From: Lacicoccus qingdaonensis
GTDB taxonomy: Bacteria > Bacillota > Bacilli > Staphylococcales > Salinicoccaceae
Direction of reading: 5' to 3'
NCBI RefSeq assembly: GCF_900101075.1
Contig: NZ_FNFY01000006.1
Coordinates: forward strand, 46,397 to 110,396
DNA length: 64,000 nucleotides
The notes beneath the pieces were generated by a model, which did no database searches, was not told the DNA's origin, and worked only from the letters and a program-made list of their open reading frames with translations. Position numbers and translations under genes: made by a program. Positions 35,854-44,257 of this stretch are shown one piece after another; the first letter of the stretch is position 1; each line of letters opens with the position of its first letter.

Positions 35854-37409
35854 TGGAATATTTAAAGAATGAAAAGAAGCATGTGTTTTACAGCATACTG
35901 CTCGGCGTAATCGGCAGCCTGATCGGCATATCGATTTTCGGACTCAGCGGCTACATGATCAGTCTGAGCTATTTCGAGCCGCCGATATTTGTCATCCTGC
36001 TGATCATTTCAATGATCAAACTGTTCGGCATGACAAAAGGCGGACTGAAATATCTGGAACGTCTCCTGTCACACAACTCGACATTCAAACTGATTTCAAG
36101 GATGCGTACACGGTATTTCGAGTCGACGTTATTCGATGACAGGGACAGGCACAACGTCCGTTTCATCCAGACATTGAGCCGCCACTTCGAAGATATTGAA
36201 AATTATTATATTACCATCATCTACCCTTATGTTGTTGCACTATTGATGTCCATTGTCCTGATTTTATTATCTGCACTGCTCAATACGGCAATGGTGGTCA
36301 TAACACTGTTTGTCACGCTGCTGATGCTCGGTGTTCTGCCTTTTGTCTTCAGCAGGTGGGACGATAAAATTGATGCGGAGTACGACAGGCTCGATACGAG
36401 TGCGTTTCTTAAGACGTACCAGTTCATACACGGTTATACAGACCTTTTCATCGACGGCAAAAACAAAGATGTTAAAGAAAGTATCGATAACAAGCTGAAA
36501 TCAATCAGCCGAAATAAAAACAGAGGCAGCTTCAAGGATTCTATGATTGATTTTCTGAGCGGTATGGTCCAGCTCGCCATCATTACAGCAGTCATCATAT
36601 TGATGCAGGATGACCATATTTTTCTAATACCGATGCTGATACTGCTGGTCATCAGTTTCTTTGAAGTACTGACTCCGGTTGTAGATCCGGCGAGCCAGTA
36701 TTCCAATACTAAGCAGAAAGTTGGACATATAGAAAGTGAAGCATCGAATACCGGCAGTGAACCGGAGGAATCAGAACCGGACTTGACTTTGAAAAATGTT
36801 TCGTATAAATATCCTGCCGGTGCATACGAAGCACTGTCGGACGTCAGCATTACAGTGGCCGACGGACAGAAGCATGCGATTATCGGAAGCAGCGGTTCAG
36901 GCAAGACGACACTGCTCAACAGGCTCATTGAGAAGAAAGATATGGGCGTCATGCCGCAGTATCTGGACTTTTACAATGCGTCCATCCGGGATAATCTGAC
37001 GATGTTCGGTCATTTCAAAATTTCAGATGAAGCGATAAAAAGCCTGCTTGCAGAGTTTGAACTGGAGCATTTCGCTCCTGATGATTTTGTTTATTATACG
37101 GGGCAGCTGTCAGGCGGCGAACAGAAGCGGCTGCACTTTATCCGGATGATCATAGAAGATGAAGACTGGTGGATACTCGATGAACCTTCGGCCAAGCTGA
37201 ATAAAGAGCTGCAGGAAAAAGTATGGCAGTCGATTTTAGACAGGCAGACGGTCATAGTGAGTACGCATGATCTATCATATATTCATGAATTCGAACGTAT
37301 CCACTTCATTGAGAACGGCCGTATTATAGAGAGCGGCGCATATGAAGACCTGATGGAGCGTCGGGGTGCGGTTCATGAAGCGGTTAAAAGATTCAGGGAT
37401 TATTTGTAG
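35850..37409 (+). CDS. cydC: ABC exporter CydC
   Basis: Partner half of CydD, 519 aa. Membrane domain with FGLSGYMISLSYFEPP in the first spans and KYLERLLSHNSTFKLISRMR in the first cytoplasmic loop, both typical of CydC. The ATPase has Walker A GSSGSGKTTL, signature LSGGEQKRLHFIRMI and Walker B WWILDEPSAKLN, then the switch histidine in VIVSTHDLSY. The ATPase module looks shortened between Walker A and the signature. It overlaps cydD at ATGA behind AGAGGTG. No cydAB genes are in this window. Confidence 0.87.
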   Translation: MMEYLKNEKKHVFYSILLGVIGSLIGISIFGLSGYMISLSYFEPPIFVILLIISMIKLFGMTKGGLKYLERLLSHNSTFKLISRMRTRYFESTLFDDRDRHNVRFIQTLSRHFEDIENYYITIIYPYVVALLMSIVLILLSALLNTAMVVITLFVTLLMLGVLPFVFSRWDDKIDAEYDRLDTSAFLKTYQFIHGYTDLFIDGKNKDVKESIDNKLKSISRNKNRGSFKDSMIDFLSGMVQLAIITAVIILMQDDHIFLIPMLILLVISFFEVLTPVVDPASQYSNTKQKVGHIESEASNTGSEPEESEPDLTLKNVSYKYPAGAYEALSDVSITVADGQKHAIIGSSGSGKTTLLNRLIEKKDMGVMPQYLDFYNASIRDNLTMFGHFKISDEAIKSLLAEFELEHFAPDDFVYYTGQLSGGEQKRLHFIRMIIEDEDWWILDEPSAKLNKELQEKVWQSILDRQTVIVSTHDLSYIHEFERIHFIENGRIIESGAYEDLMERRGAVHEAVKRFRDYL

Positions 37410-37462
37410 ATGAACGATTCATCATGCTACACTTAACCTGATATGCAGTGAGGAGGAAAATT

Positions 37463-38314
37463 GTGAAAAAATATGCGATTGTGACTGATTCCGCATCCGG
37501 CCTGGAACAATCCTTTATCGAGGAGCATGACATCAAAGTACTGCCGATGTCTGTCATCGTCGATGGGATTGCATACAAAGACGGTGTGGATAAATCTGTC
37601 ACAGAGATTTATAACCTATTGAAAGAAAGTGGGGAAGGCGCTAAAACCTCACAGCCGACAATCGGTGAATTCATGGATATATACAAAGAGATAGAACAGG
37701 ATGACCAGTATGATTCTGTAATTTCAATCCATGCATCCAGCGAACTGACAGGCACTTACCAGAGTGCACTCAGTGTTTCTAAAGAAATTTCCAAACCGGC
37801 TGTCGTCATCGACTCCAGAATTGGCAGTTATCCGATGAGGAAAATGATCATGCGCGTGGTTGAAGGCAGGAAAAATGGAGAAACACTGGAAGATGTTGAA
37901 GCGGAGATTGCAAATATGATTAAAAATACGCAGCTTTATCTACTGCCGCACAGTTTTTCCCAACTGAGAAAAAGCGGGCGGGTGTCTGCATCACAATCCG
38001 TGCTTGCAACATTATTGCAGGTACAGCTCAAGCTTGAGTTTGAAGAGGGCAAAGTGATTGTGGGACATAAAGTAAGAACGAAGAAAAAGATGATTTTACA
38101 CGTTCTGCAGATTTTGGAAAACCATGTGAAGGATGACGCGATAAAAACATTGGCGATTGTCTATGCCGGACATGAATCGCTGGCGTCAGAGTGGAAAAAA
38201 ACCATCCACGAACGACTGCCCAACCTGAATCTGGTATTTGAACCGCTTGTCCCTGTCGCCGGCGTTCACGTCGGTCACGGCACAGTAGGGTTCGGATTGG
38301 TCAAGGGACAATAA
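37463..38314 (+). CDS. DegV-family fatty-acid-binding protein
   Basis: DegV proteins (FakB in staphylococci) bind a fatty acid and present it to the kinase FakA for phospholipid synthesis. 283 aa from the GTG at 37463, which has GAGGAGG 6 bases upstream; a GTG 15 bases earlier lies before the ribosome site. Marks: KYAIVTDSASGLEQS at the start, SQPTIGEFMDIY, the SSELTGTYQSA segment and VVIDSRIGSYPM. The terminal GHGTVGFGLVKG is typical. Which fatty acid is bound cannot be said. Confidence 0.88.
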   Translation: MKKYAIVTDSASGLEQSFIEEHDIKVLPMSVIVDGIAYKDGVDKSVTEIYNLLKESGEGAKTSQPTIGEFMDIYKEIEQDDQYDSVISIHASSELTGTYQSALSVSKEISKPAVVIDSRIGSYPMRKMIMRVVEGRKNGETLEDVEAEIANMIKNTQLYLLPHSFSQLRKSGRVSASQSVLATLLQVQLKLEFEEGKVIVGHKVRTKKKMILHVLQILENHVKDDAIKTLAIVYAGHESLASEWKKTIHERLPNLNLVFEPLVPVAGVHVGHGTVGFGLVKGQ

Positions 38315-38347
38315 AAATAACTCAGCCGTCATGGCTGAGTTATTTTT
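38313..38347. terminator. Bidirectional terminator between degV gene and MarR gene
   Basis: AAATAACTCAGCC with GGCTGAGTTATTT forms a perfect stem with a 5-base loop, A-run before and T-run after, at the shared end of two convergent genes; the MarR stop codon is in the loop. Confidence 0.88.
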
Positions 38348-38775
38348 AATTTATTTAAATCTGAACTTATCAGTTTAAGTGTTTCAAGAAGCTCATCATT
38401 CTGTTCCCGGCTCATTGAAAGATGCTCGGTGAATAATGAAAATCTATGTCCGATTTTCTTTTCTAGATTTTTGCCTGTCTCAGTTGCTGTTACATATACA
38501 TGGCGTTGGTCGTAGATGTCTTTTTCACGCTTGACATACCCCAGATTTTCAATTCTTTTGATCAGTGGAGATATTGTCGCATTGTCGAGCTGAAGTAATT
38601 CTGCTATCGTTTTAAGGTTCAGCTTTTCATGTTTCCATAAAAGAGTCAAAACCAGATATTGTGTATATGTCAGATCAGTATCGTGCAGAACGTGATTGGA
38701 ATAGAAGCGGTTCACTTGTCGCTGTATATTGTATAGATTGAAACAAAGGCGTTCATCTAAATTAGAATAACACAT
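38329..38775 (-). CDS. MarR-family redox regulator of the OhrR/SarZ type
   Basis: Winged-helix regulator of 148 aa. The ATG at 38775 lies behind AGGTGGTG; the longer frame has no ribosome site. The N-terminal helix ERLCFNLYNIQRQVNRFY contains Cys11 in the LCF context of the peroxide-sensing cysteine of OhrR and of SarZ/MgrA. Then YTQYLVLTLLWKHEKLNLKT, the recognition helix NATISPLIKRIENLGYV and the wing YDQRHVYVTAT. It is probably a one-cysteine thiol switch acting on oxidative-stress or virulence-type genes; no ohr gene lies next to it. Confidence 0.85.
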   Translation of the reverse strand: MCYSNLDERLCFNLYNIQRQVNRFYSNHVLHDTDLTYTQYLVLTLLWKHEKLNLKTIAELLQLDNATISPLIKRIENLGYVKREKDIYDQRHVYVTATETGKNLEKKIGHRFSLFTEHLSMSREQNDELLETLKLISSDLNKLKITQP

Positions 38776-38954
38776 TACTACACCACCTTTAATTTTTACA
38801 AGTATCATTATAAGATAAAAGTATATGCGTTTTCAATACATATTTCAATGTGTAAAAATATTTACAAATTTAAGTGGTTGGATTTAATAGTAAATTTGCC
38901 ATCATCTATGGTAAGATACTCTTAATAATTAACTTTTGGTGGAGGTGACTGCAA

Positions 38955-38972
38955 TTGGGAAGGCGATTTTGA
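38955..38972 (+). other. Possible five-codon leader ORF upstream of the CNNM transporter
   Basis: A perfect GGAGGTG site at 38941-38947 stands 7 bases before a TTG that opens only five codons (M-G-R-R-F) and then TGA. A second TTG at 38969 behind GGAAGG opens about 44 codons that run past the start of the transporter gene. These strong sites in front of a gene whose own TTG has a poor ribosome site suggest translational control, but this is inference. Confidence 0.35.
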
Positions 38973-39084
38973 AAACTGAATTATTACTTACGCTGTTAAG
39001 TGGTGATCATATAAATATAATTCATTCAATATTGCACAATCGTGGTCAAAAATTACCGGAGGTGAATCCCTTTCAGGGAACATT

Positions 39085-40428
39085 TTGGATATATCAACCT
39101 TAATAAACTTAATTTTATTTATAATATTAATATTACTGACGATGCTCTTCGTAGGATCGGAATTCTCGTTGGTAAAAGCAAGGCAATCACGCCTGGACAA
39201 TCTTATAGATGAAGGAAACAAAAAAGCGGTTTTAGTAAAATCGATGACACAGAAGCTGGATTATTACTTATCGGCCTGTCAGCTGGGTATTACAGTAACG
39301 GCATTAGGTCTTGGGTGGATTGGTGAATCGACGTTCGAAGTGATTCTTCATCCATTTTTTGCATTTATAGGCGTACCTGAAGACTTAACGACACCGCTTG
39401 TTGTGGCGTTCGCTTTTGCGATAGTCACTTTCATCCATGTTGTAGTGGGTGAGCTGGCACCGAAGACAGTCGCAATCCAATATGCCGAACAGATGGCGAT
39501 GACGTTTTCAAGACCGATGTATTTTTTCGGAGTAATCATGAAGCCCCTGATCTGGTCGATGAACGGTACATCAAGATTTTTACTGAGACTTGTCGGTTTT
39601 AAAGATATGCCGACAGAACAGGCACACTCTGAAGAAGAATTGAAAGTCATCATGACAAATAGTTATCAGAGCGGTGAGATCAACCATACCGAACTCGCCT
39701 ACATGCAAAATATCTTTTCATTCGATGAAAGACTGGCAAAAGACATCATGGTGCCGAGGACACAGATGATTACACTGACCGAGCCCATAGAGATTGATGA
39801 TGTACTCGAGGCAGTCCAGGAACACAACTTTACACGTTACCCCGTCACGGATGACAGCGGCGATAAAGATCAGATCATCGGTTTTATCAACGTGCGTGAA
39901 TTTTTAACCAACCACGTGTCCAACAGCAACGTCGGACCGGATAACTATATACATGAAATTCCTTTGATCACTGAAGTATCACGCATCAGTGATGCATTGA
40001 TAAAAATGCAGCGTGAACGTGTGCATATCGCATTGATCATCGACGAGTACGGCGGAACCGCGGGCATGATCACCATGGAAGATATTCTTGAAGAAATCGT
40101 CGGTGAAATCAGAGATGAATTCGACGAGGATGAAGTGCCCGACATCGTAAAAGTGGAAGACAACATCTATCATATTAACGGGCGTGTATTGATTGATGAC
40201 ATCACTGACGACTTCGGTATAGAATTCAAGGACAGTGAAGACATCGATACCGTCGGCGGCTGGATGCAGAGCATCAATGCAGATATCGAAGTCGACGATT
40301 ATATCAATACTGAAAAAGACAAGTGGATTGTTCTGGAGACAGATAACCATACGATCAAACAGGTGGCCCTCATGAAAGGCTACAACATCGTCCATGATGG
40401 TGAATCAGAAACTGACAAAAACAATTAA
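39085..40428 (+). CDS. mpfA: CNNM/CorC-family transporter (MpfA/HlyC-like)
   Basis: Membrane protein of 447 aa, probably a magnesium exporter like MpfA of Staphylococcus aureus. The DUF21 membrane domain covers residues 1-190 ([35 protein letters not shown]), the CBS pair about 205-335 ([32 protein letters not shown]) and the CorC_HlyC domain the C-terminal 80 residues ([18 protein letters not shown]). The TTG at 39085 gives the same start as family members (MDIST); upstream the frame has no start codon before a stop. The ribosome site is weak (AGGGAA). Short leader ORFs precede it. Confidence 0.88.
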   Translation: MDISTLINLILFIILILLTMLFVGSEFSLVKARQSRLDNLIDEGNKKAVLVKSMTQKLDYYLSACQLGITVTALGLGWIGESTFEVILHPFFAFIGVPEDLTTPLVVAFAFAIVTFIHVVVGELAPKTVAIQYAEQMAMTFSRPMYFFGVIMKPLIWSMNGTSRFLLRLVGFKDMPTEQAHSEEELKVIMTNSYQSGEINHTELAYMQNIFSFDERLAKDIMVPRTQMITLTEPIEIDDVLEAVQEHNFTRYPVTDDSGDKDQIIGFINVREFLTNHVSNSNVGPDNYIHEIPLITEVSRISDALIKMQRERVHIALIIDEYGGTAGMITMEDILEEIVGEIRDEFDEDEVPDIVKVEDNIYHINGRVLIDDITDDFGIEFKDSEDIDTVGGWMQSINADIEVDDYINTEKDKWIVLETDNHTIKQVALMKGYNIVHDGESETDKNN

Positions 40429-40443
40429 AAAGTAAATGACAGA

Positions 40444-40480
40444 GACCGCCGGATATTTGACGATGCCGGCGGTCTTTATT
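40444..40480 (+). terminator. Terminator after the CNNM transporter
   Basis: GACCGCCGG with CCGGCGGTC, a 9-bp GC-rich stem with a 13-base loop, followed by TTTATTAT. Confidence 0.75.
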
Positions 40481-40659
40481 ATGTGGATGAGACTGTGATG
40501 AATCCGATAATCTTGACTGATTTCCGTGACTCGATCGCCGCTGGAGTGTTCATTGTCAGTTATCGGTCGTTTTATTTGAAATTAACAGCGTGGGGACATG
40601 ATTTCAGCCAATTTAATGATAAAATAAAAGTAATAATTAAATCCTATGAGGTGAGGGGT

Positions 40660-40947
40660 ATGGGGATTTTTGAATTTCTGATTGCCACGGTACCGGTCGC
40701 ATTGTTTTTCTCAGTACCGTTGTATGCGATAAAACGGCGTTCGGACCAGAAGGACGACCGGCTGAAGATTGATCACATCCGTGAGCAGAAGGAGCTGGAA
40801 CAGGTCCGTCAGGAAAACTATCTGCTTGAGAATAAACAGATGCGTCTTGAATTGGATAAGATCAAGGAAGAAAGAGCATTGAAGGAACGTAACGGGCAAA
40901 AGAAGGACAGATGGCTGATAGAGGAAAGTAAAGAACGTGAATTGTAG
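40660..40947 (+). CDS. Small membrane-anchored coiled-coil protein, copy A
   Basis: A 95-residue protein: one membrane span (residues 3-25, FEFLIATVPVALFFSVPLYA) and a long charged coiled coil (residues 35-80, EQKELEQVRQENYLLENKQM and MRLELDKIKEER). The ATG at 40660 sits behind GAGGTGAGGGG; the open frame upstream has no ribosome site. The next gene encodes a paralogue with the same plan and the repeated motif QENYLLEN. I recognise no family; PspB-like proteins share the span-plus-coiled-coil plan but not the sequence. Bases 40481-40659 before it hold no clear promoter. Confidence 0.72.
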   Translation: MGIFEFLIATVPVALFFSVPLYAIKRRSDQKDDRLKIDHIREQKELEQVRQENYLLENKQMRLELDKIKEERALKERNGQKKDRWLIEESKEREL

Positions 40948-40957
40948 GTGTTGAAAA

Positions 40958-41272
40958 ATGGGATTTTTTGATGTCATCATGGGACTGGTCGGCCTGGGCG
41001 GTCTCGGTATTTTAAGTATTGCAGGTATAGCATTTTATGCGATAACAAGGGACTACAACCAGGAAAAAGAGAAGTTGCAGTTGAAAAAGATACGGGAAGA
41101 GCGGAAACTGGAACAGATCAAACAGGAAAATTATTTATTGGAAAATGAAGATATGCGTCTTGAACTGGATAAGATCAAAGAAGAACGGCTGCTGACACAA
41201 AAGAAAAATGATGAAAATAAGCGCTGGCTGATCCGGGAAACAAAATATGACAAAGAAAAGCCTGAGAATTGA
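40958..41272 (+). CDS. Small membrane-anchored coiled-coil protein, copy B
   Basis: A 104-residue paralogue of the gene before it, 10 bases downstream. A glycine-rich membrane span (GLVGLGGLGILSIAGIAFYA) is followed by a coiled coil with the same QENYLLEN and MRLELDKIKEER segments and by a conserved RWLI near the end. Both proteins would sit in the membrane with the coil on the cytoplasmic side and may form a heterodimer; no function is known to me. The last codons form half of the hairpin at 41257-41287. Confidence 0.72.
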   Translation: MGFFDVIMGLVGLGGLGILSIAGIAFYAITRDYNQEKEKLQLKKIREERKLEQIKQENYLLENEDMRLELDKIKEERLLTQKKNDENKRWLIRETKYDKEKPEN

Positions 41273-41287
41273 ATATTCTCAGGCTTT
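41257..41287. terminator. Hairpin between convergent small membrane protein genes
   Basis: AAAGCCTGAGAA and TTCTCAGGCTTT, 12-bp perfect stem, 7-base loop. On the minus strand it is followed by TTTTCTTT, a fair T-run for the GlsB-like gene; on the plus strand only TTT follows. It overlaps the end of copy B. Confidence 0.65.
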
Positions 41288-41303
41288 ACACTGTATAGTG
41301 CCA

Positions 41304-41561
41304 TTAGGCTTTGCTGCCGCCGATTGCTTTCATTATGAATGATACGACCAATATGAGAATAATTGCGCCGATCAGGCCGCCGATCAGACTCACACCGCCA
41401 ATTTCAGGTCCTATGCCAAGGCCGAGTGCATTACCTATTGAAGCACCGACCAGGCCGGCAATGATATTACCGATGATACCGAATGGTACATCTTTACCAA
41501 GTATTCCTCCGGCAATCCAGCCAATCAGACCGCCGACGATAAGTGTTATAATCCAACCCAT
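41304..41561 (-). CDS. GlsB/YeaQ/YmgE-family stress-response membrane protein
   Basis: An 85-residue, glycine-rich protein with three membrane segments, of the transglycosylase-associated protein family (PF04226). It starts MGWIITLIVGGLIGWIAGGI and has IIGNIIAGLVGASIGNALG and LIGGLIGAIILILVVSFI. GGAGG precedes the ATG. In enterococci GlsB is linked to general stress; here a SigB-like promoter (41656-41631 on the minus strand) fits that. The molecular role is unknown. Confidence 0.88.
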   Translation of the reverse strand: MGWIITLIVGGLIGWIAGGILGKDVPFGIIGNIIAGLVGASIGNALGLGIGPEIGGVSLIGGLIGAIILILVVSFIMKAIGGSKA

Positions 41562-41630
41562 GATAATATCCTCCTTAACAATTTAAAATAATATAAAAAA
41601 CATTTAATCAAATCACTTTCTAAAAGATAA

Positions 41631-41656
41631 GTACCCTTTTATAAACTTTTTTAATC
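41631..41656 (-). promoter_or_regulatory. Candidate SigB promoter of the GlsB-like gene
   Basis: On the minus strand GATTAA (41656-41651), 14 bases, GGGTAC (41636-41631). This fits the staphylococcal SigB pattern GWTTWW-N14-GGGWAW except for the last base. A start near 41624 leaves a leader of about 60 bases. Confidence 0.5.
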
Positions 41657-41744
41657 ATAAATGAGGATGGAAGCAAAAGAACAAATATTAACATTAAATG
41701 ATATATGCTAAAATATAGGAAAACAAAAGGAATACGAAACGATT

Positions 41745-42323
41745 ATGAGAATATTGATGATAGATAATTACGATTCATTTACATATAATCTTGTCCACTA
41801 TATGGAAAGTAATCCATATGAAGTGGAAATTATGATAAAAACACCGCATGAACTGCATGAACTGTCGATTGATGAAGAAAATATCATCGGCATGGTCATC
41901 TCACCTGGCCCTTCCCATCCGAAAGACAGGCAGGATGTGATAAATTTTGTTGAAGAGAATTGGGGGACTGTGCCGATATTCGGAATCTGTCTCGGTCACC
42001 AGATGCTGTGGCATATGACCGGCGGTGACGTCATCCGGGGAGAAAGACCGGTTCATGGGCATACATATGATATAAGGCATTCGGGAAGCGGTATATTTGA
42101 AGACGTCCGACAGCCATTGACGGTGACAAGATATCATTCTCTTGTGTGTGCGGGGGAAAGCACGGAATTTAATGTGACTGCACAATCTGACGATGGTGTG
42201 AACATGGCCATTCAGCATAAAAATCTGCCGATCTACGGTGTCCAGTATCATCCTGAGGCGATTTTATCGTCGGACGGCAAAAAACAGTTATTCAATTTTA
42301 TCAAAATAGCATTGGAGGCCTAG
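41745..42323 (+). CDS. pabA: Aminodeoxychorismate synthase glutamine amidotransferase
   Basis: Class I glutamine amidotransferase of 192 aa that supplies ammonia to PabB for p-aminobenzoate and hence folate. It starts MRILMIDNYDSFTYNLVHY; the nucleophile Cys is in GICLGHQML, and the catalytic His and Glu are in VQYHPEAIL. No tryptophan genes are nearby and the next gene is a PabB-PabC fusion, so pabA is preferred over trpG. The ribosome site is poor (AAAGGA far upstream). Confidence 0.9.
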   Translation: MRILMIDNYDSFTYNLVHYMESNPYEVEIMIKTPHELHELSIDEENIIGMVISPGPSHPKDRQDVINFVEENWGTVPIFGICLGHQMLWHMTGGDVIRGERPVHGHTYDIRHSGSGIFEDVRQPLTVTRYHSLVCAGESTEFNVTAQSDDGVNMAIQHKNLPIYGVQYHPEAILSSDGKKQLFNFIKIALEA

Positions 42324-42325
42324 AA

Positions 42326-44026
42326 GTGCAGGTACATGCCAAATTTAAAAAACATTCACAGGTGGAGGATTTGTATTTTACGGATCCCATTCTTGTCATG
42401 ACAGAAGAGACGCACAGCCTTCATGAAGCTTTGACGGCCGCGGAAAAATATATGAAAGACGGTTATTATGCGGTAAATGCCATCACATATGAGTCGTTCG
42501 ACCGGGAAAACGAACAGTTCATCATCGGCATCTTTTCCGGCACCGTGGACTACGGAAAGTTCATATCCGAGAGGGTAACGACAACATATGAAATGACCGA
42601 GCCCGAGTTTACGGAAACACGCGATCAGATCATTAAAAATATCGAACAGGTCAGGGAGTATATACGTGACGGCCATACTTACCAGGTCAACTACACGACG
42701 AGACTCACGGGCAGATTTACCGGCGACGGCCATACTTTGTTTGAAACGCTGATGTCTTCGAATAATGGGGACTATGCGATGTATATAGAATATGGTGATG
42801 AGCAGCTCGTCAGCTGTTCTCCCGAACTGTTTTTCGAAGTGGATCAGTACAGGACGATTCGTACGCGGCCGATGAAGGGCACCGCGCCCCGCGGCAGAAA
42901 CGAAAAAGAAGATGAGGACAACCGCCGTTTTCTGAAAGCGTCCAAAAAGGACCAGGCTGAAAATGTGATGATAGTGGATCTGCTCAGAAATGACATCTCC
43001 AAAGTGGCTGCGAAAAACAGTGTGAACGTACCGAAACTGTTCACGATAGAAAAATATGCCACGGTCTTTCAAATGACTTCGACGGTGGAGGCGGCGCTTG
43101 CCAGTGATATGAACATCACTGATATAATGGACGGCCTGTTCCCGTGCGGTTCCATAACCGGGGCACCGAAGCTTTCGACGATGAACATCATCAACGCCCT
43201 GGAATCGACACCGAGGGAGTATTACTGCGGCACACTCGGAATCATGTATCCGGGCGGGGAATGTGTTTTTAACGTCCCAATCAGAACGCTGTACATAAAA
43301 GGCGGGGAGTATGTGTATGGTGCCGGAGGCGGCATTACATACGACTCAAATCCCGCTTCAGAATATGATGAGATCGTCGATAAGACCGCATTCTTAAAAA
43401 AGGCGCAGTTCGAGCTGATAGAATCGATGCGACTTGAAAACGGCCATGTGCCGCGCCTTCAGTATCATGTGAACCGGCTGGCATCATCGGCCGGGGCTTT
43501 TGGTTATAAGACAGCCGATCTGCAAGGTGCCGTCCAAAACTATATAGAGACAAAAGCGGATTCTGCAGGCCTATTTAAACTGAGGGCGACATTGAACCGG
43601 TCCGGCAGCCTGAACTTATCCCATGCCCCGATTGACGATGCAGAAGAGGCACCGGCGATTTTAAGTGAAGCGCCGATCAGCGCACCGCCTGAATTTATTG
43701 AGAATAAAACGACGGTAAGGTATCATTACAAAATACCAAACAATGATTTCAACATCGTTTTATATTATAATGGACAACAACAGCTGACCGAGTTCAACAT
43801 CGGCAACGTCGTAATTTCAGAGAATGATGAGTTATATACGCCATCAGAGCAGACAGGAATTTTAAAAGGTGTGATGAGACAATCTCTGCTGGATGACAAA
43901 ATGATTCAGGAAAGAGATTATTCACTCGATGAGTTTATCGGGAAATATGAAGAGGGCCGGATTTCTGTCTTTTTGATCAACAGTGTCCGTGGCTGGCTTA
44001 AGATCAGACTTACAATACAGAGGTGA
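42326..44026 (+). CDS. pabB: Aminodeoxychorismate synthase component I fused to aminodeoxychorismate lyase
   Basis: A fusion of 566 aa. Residues 1-370 are the chorismate-binding synthase (RPMKGTAPRGRNEKEDEDNR, IVDLLRNDISKVA, FPCGSITGAPKLSTMNII, GAGGGITYDSNPASEYDE), which aminates chorismate. Residues about 375-566 resemble the PLP-dependent lyase PabC, which splits off pyruvate; the likely PLP lysine is in VRYHYKIPN and the FNIGNVVI strand corresponds to the E-x-x-x-N-(I/L) cofactor motif. The start is GTG at 42326, two bases after pabA. With PabA the pair would cover chorismate to p-aminobenzoate in two genes. The lyase half is divergent and needs testing. Confidence 0.87.
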   Translation: MQVHAKFKKHSQVEDLYFTDPILVMTEETHSLHEALTAAEKYMKDGYYAVNAITYESFDRENEQFIIGIFSGTVDYGKFISERVTTTYEMTEPEFTETRDQIIKNIEQVREYIRDGHTYQVNYTTRLTGRFTGDGHTLFETLMSSNNGDYAMYIEYGDEQLVSCSPELFFEVDQYRTIRTRPMKGTAPRGRNEKEDEDNRRFLKASKKDQAENVMIVDLLRNDISKVAAKNSVNVPKLFTIEKYATVFQMTSTVEAALASDMNITDIMDGLFPCGSITGAPKLSTMNIINALESTPREYYCGTLGIMYPGGECVFNVPIRTLYIKGGEYVYGAGGGITYDSNPASEYDEIVDKTAFLKKAQFELIESMRLENGHVPRLQYHVNRLASSAGAFGYKTADLQGAVQNYIETKADSAGLFKLRATLNRSGSLNLSHAPIDDAEEAPAILSEAPISAPPEFIENKTTVRYHYKIPNNDFNIVLYYNGQQQLTEFNIGNVVISENDELYTPSEQTGILKGVMRQSLLDDKMIQERDYSLDEFIGKYEEGRISVFLINSVRGWLKIRLTIQR

Positions 44027-44030
44027 AAAA

Positions 44031-44240
44031 ATGATAACTTTTTTACTGATAATACTGCTCGTCGGTATCGTCTTATTTACGCATTTTGTAGTGACATATT
44101 TAATAGATAATGAATTGAAGATAATTGGTGTATTGGTCGGTTTTGTCGGTCTGATCGTGGCCATTATCATCACATATTTTATCATTACGAATATTACCGA
44201 GTTTGTGACGGCTGAGTTAGACTTTTTCTATAATAACTAG
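44031..44240 (+). CDS. Small two-span membrane protein
   Basis: 69 residues from the ATG at 44031, which has AGAGGTG 5 bases upstream, partly inside the end of pabB. Two membrane spans (ITFLLIILLVGIVLFTHFVV; IIGVLVGFVGLIVAIIITYF) with a short charged loop. No family recognised. It lies between pabB and the PxpB-like gene, all in one direction. Confidence 0.6.
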   Translation: MITFLLIILLVGIVLFTHFVVTYLIDNELKIIGVLVGFVGLIVAIIITYFIITNITEFVTAELDFFYNN

Positions 44241-44257
44241 TATTTAGGAGGACAAGG

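Noticed and set aside
42356..43072. Long minus-strand ORF (238 codons) inside pabB
   Set aside because: pabB shows conserved chorismate-binding motifs over the same bases; the antisense frame has no ribosome site and no domain.
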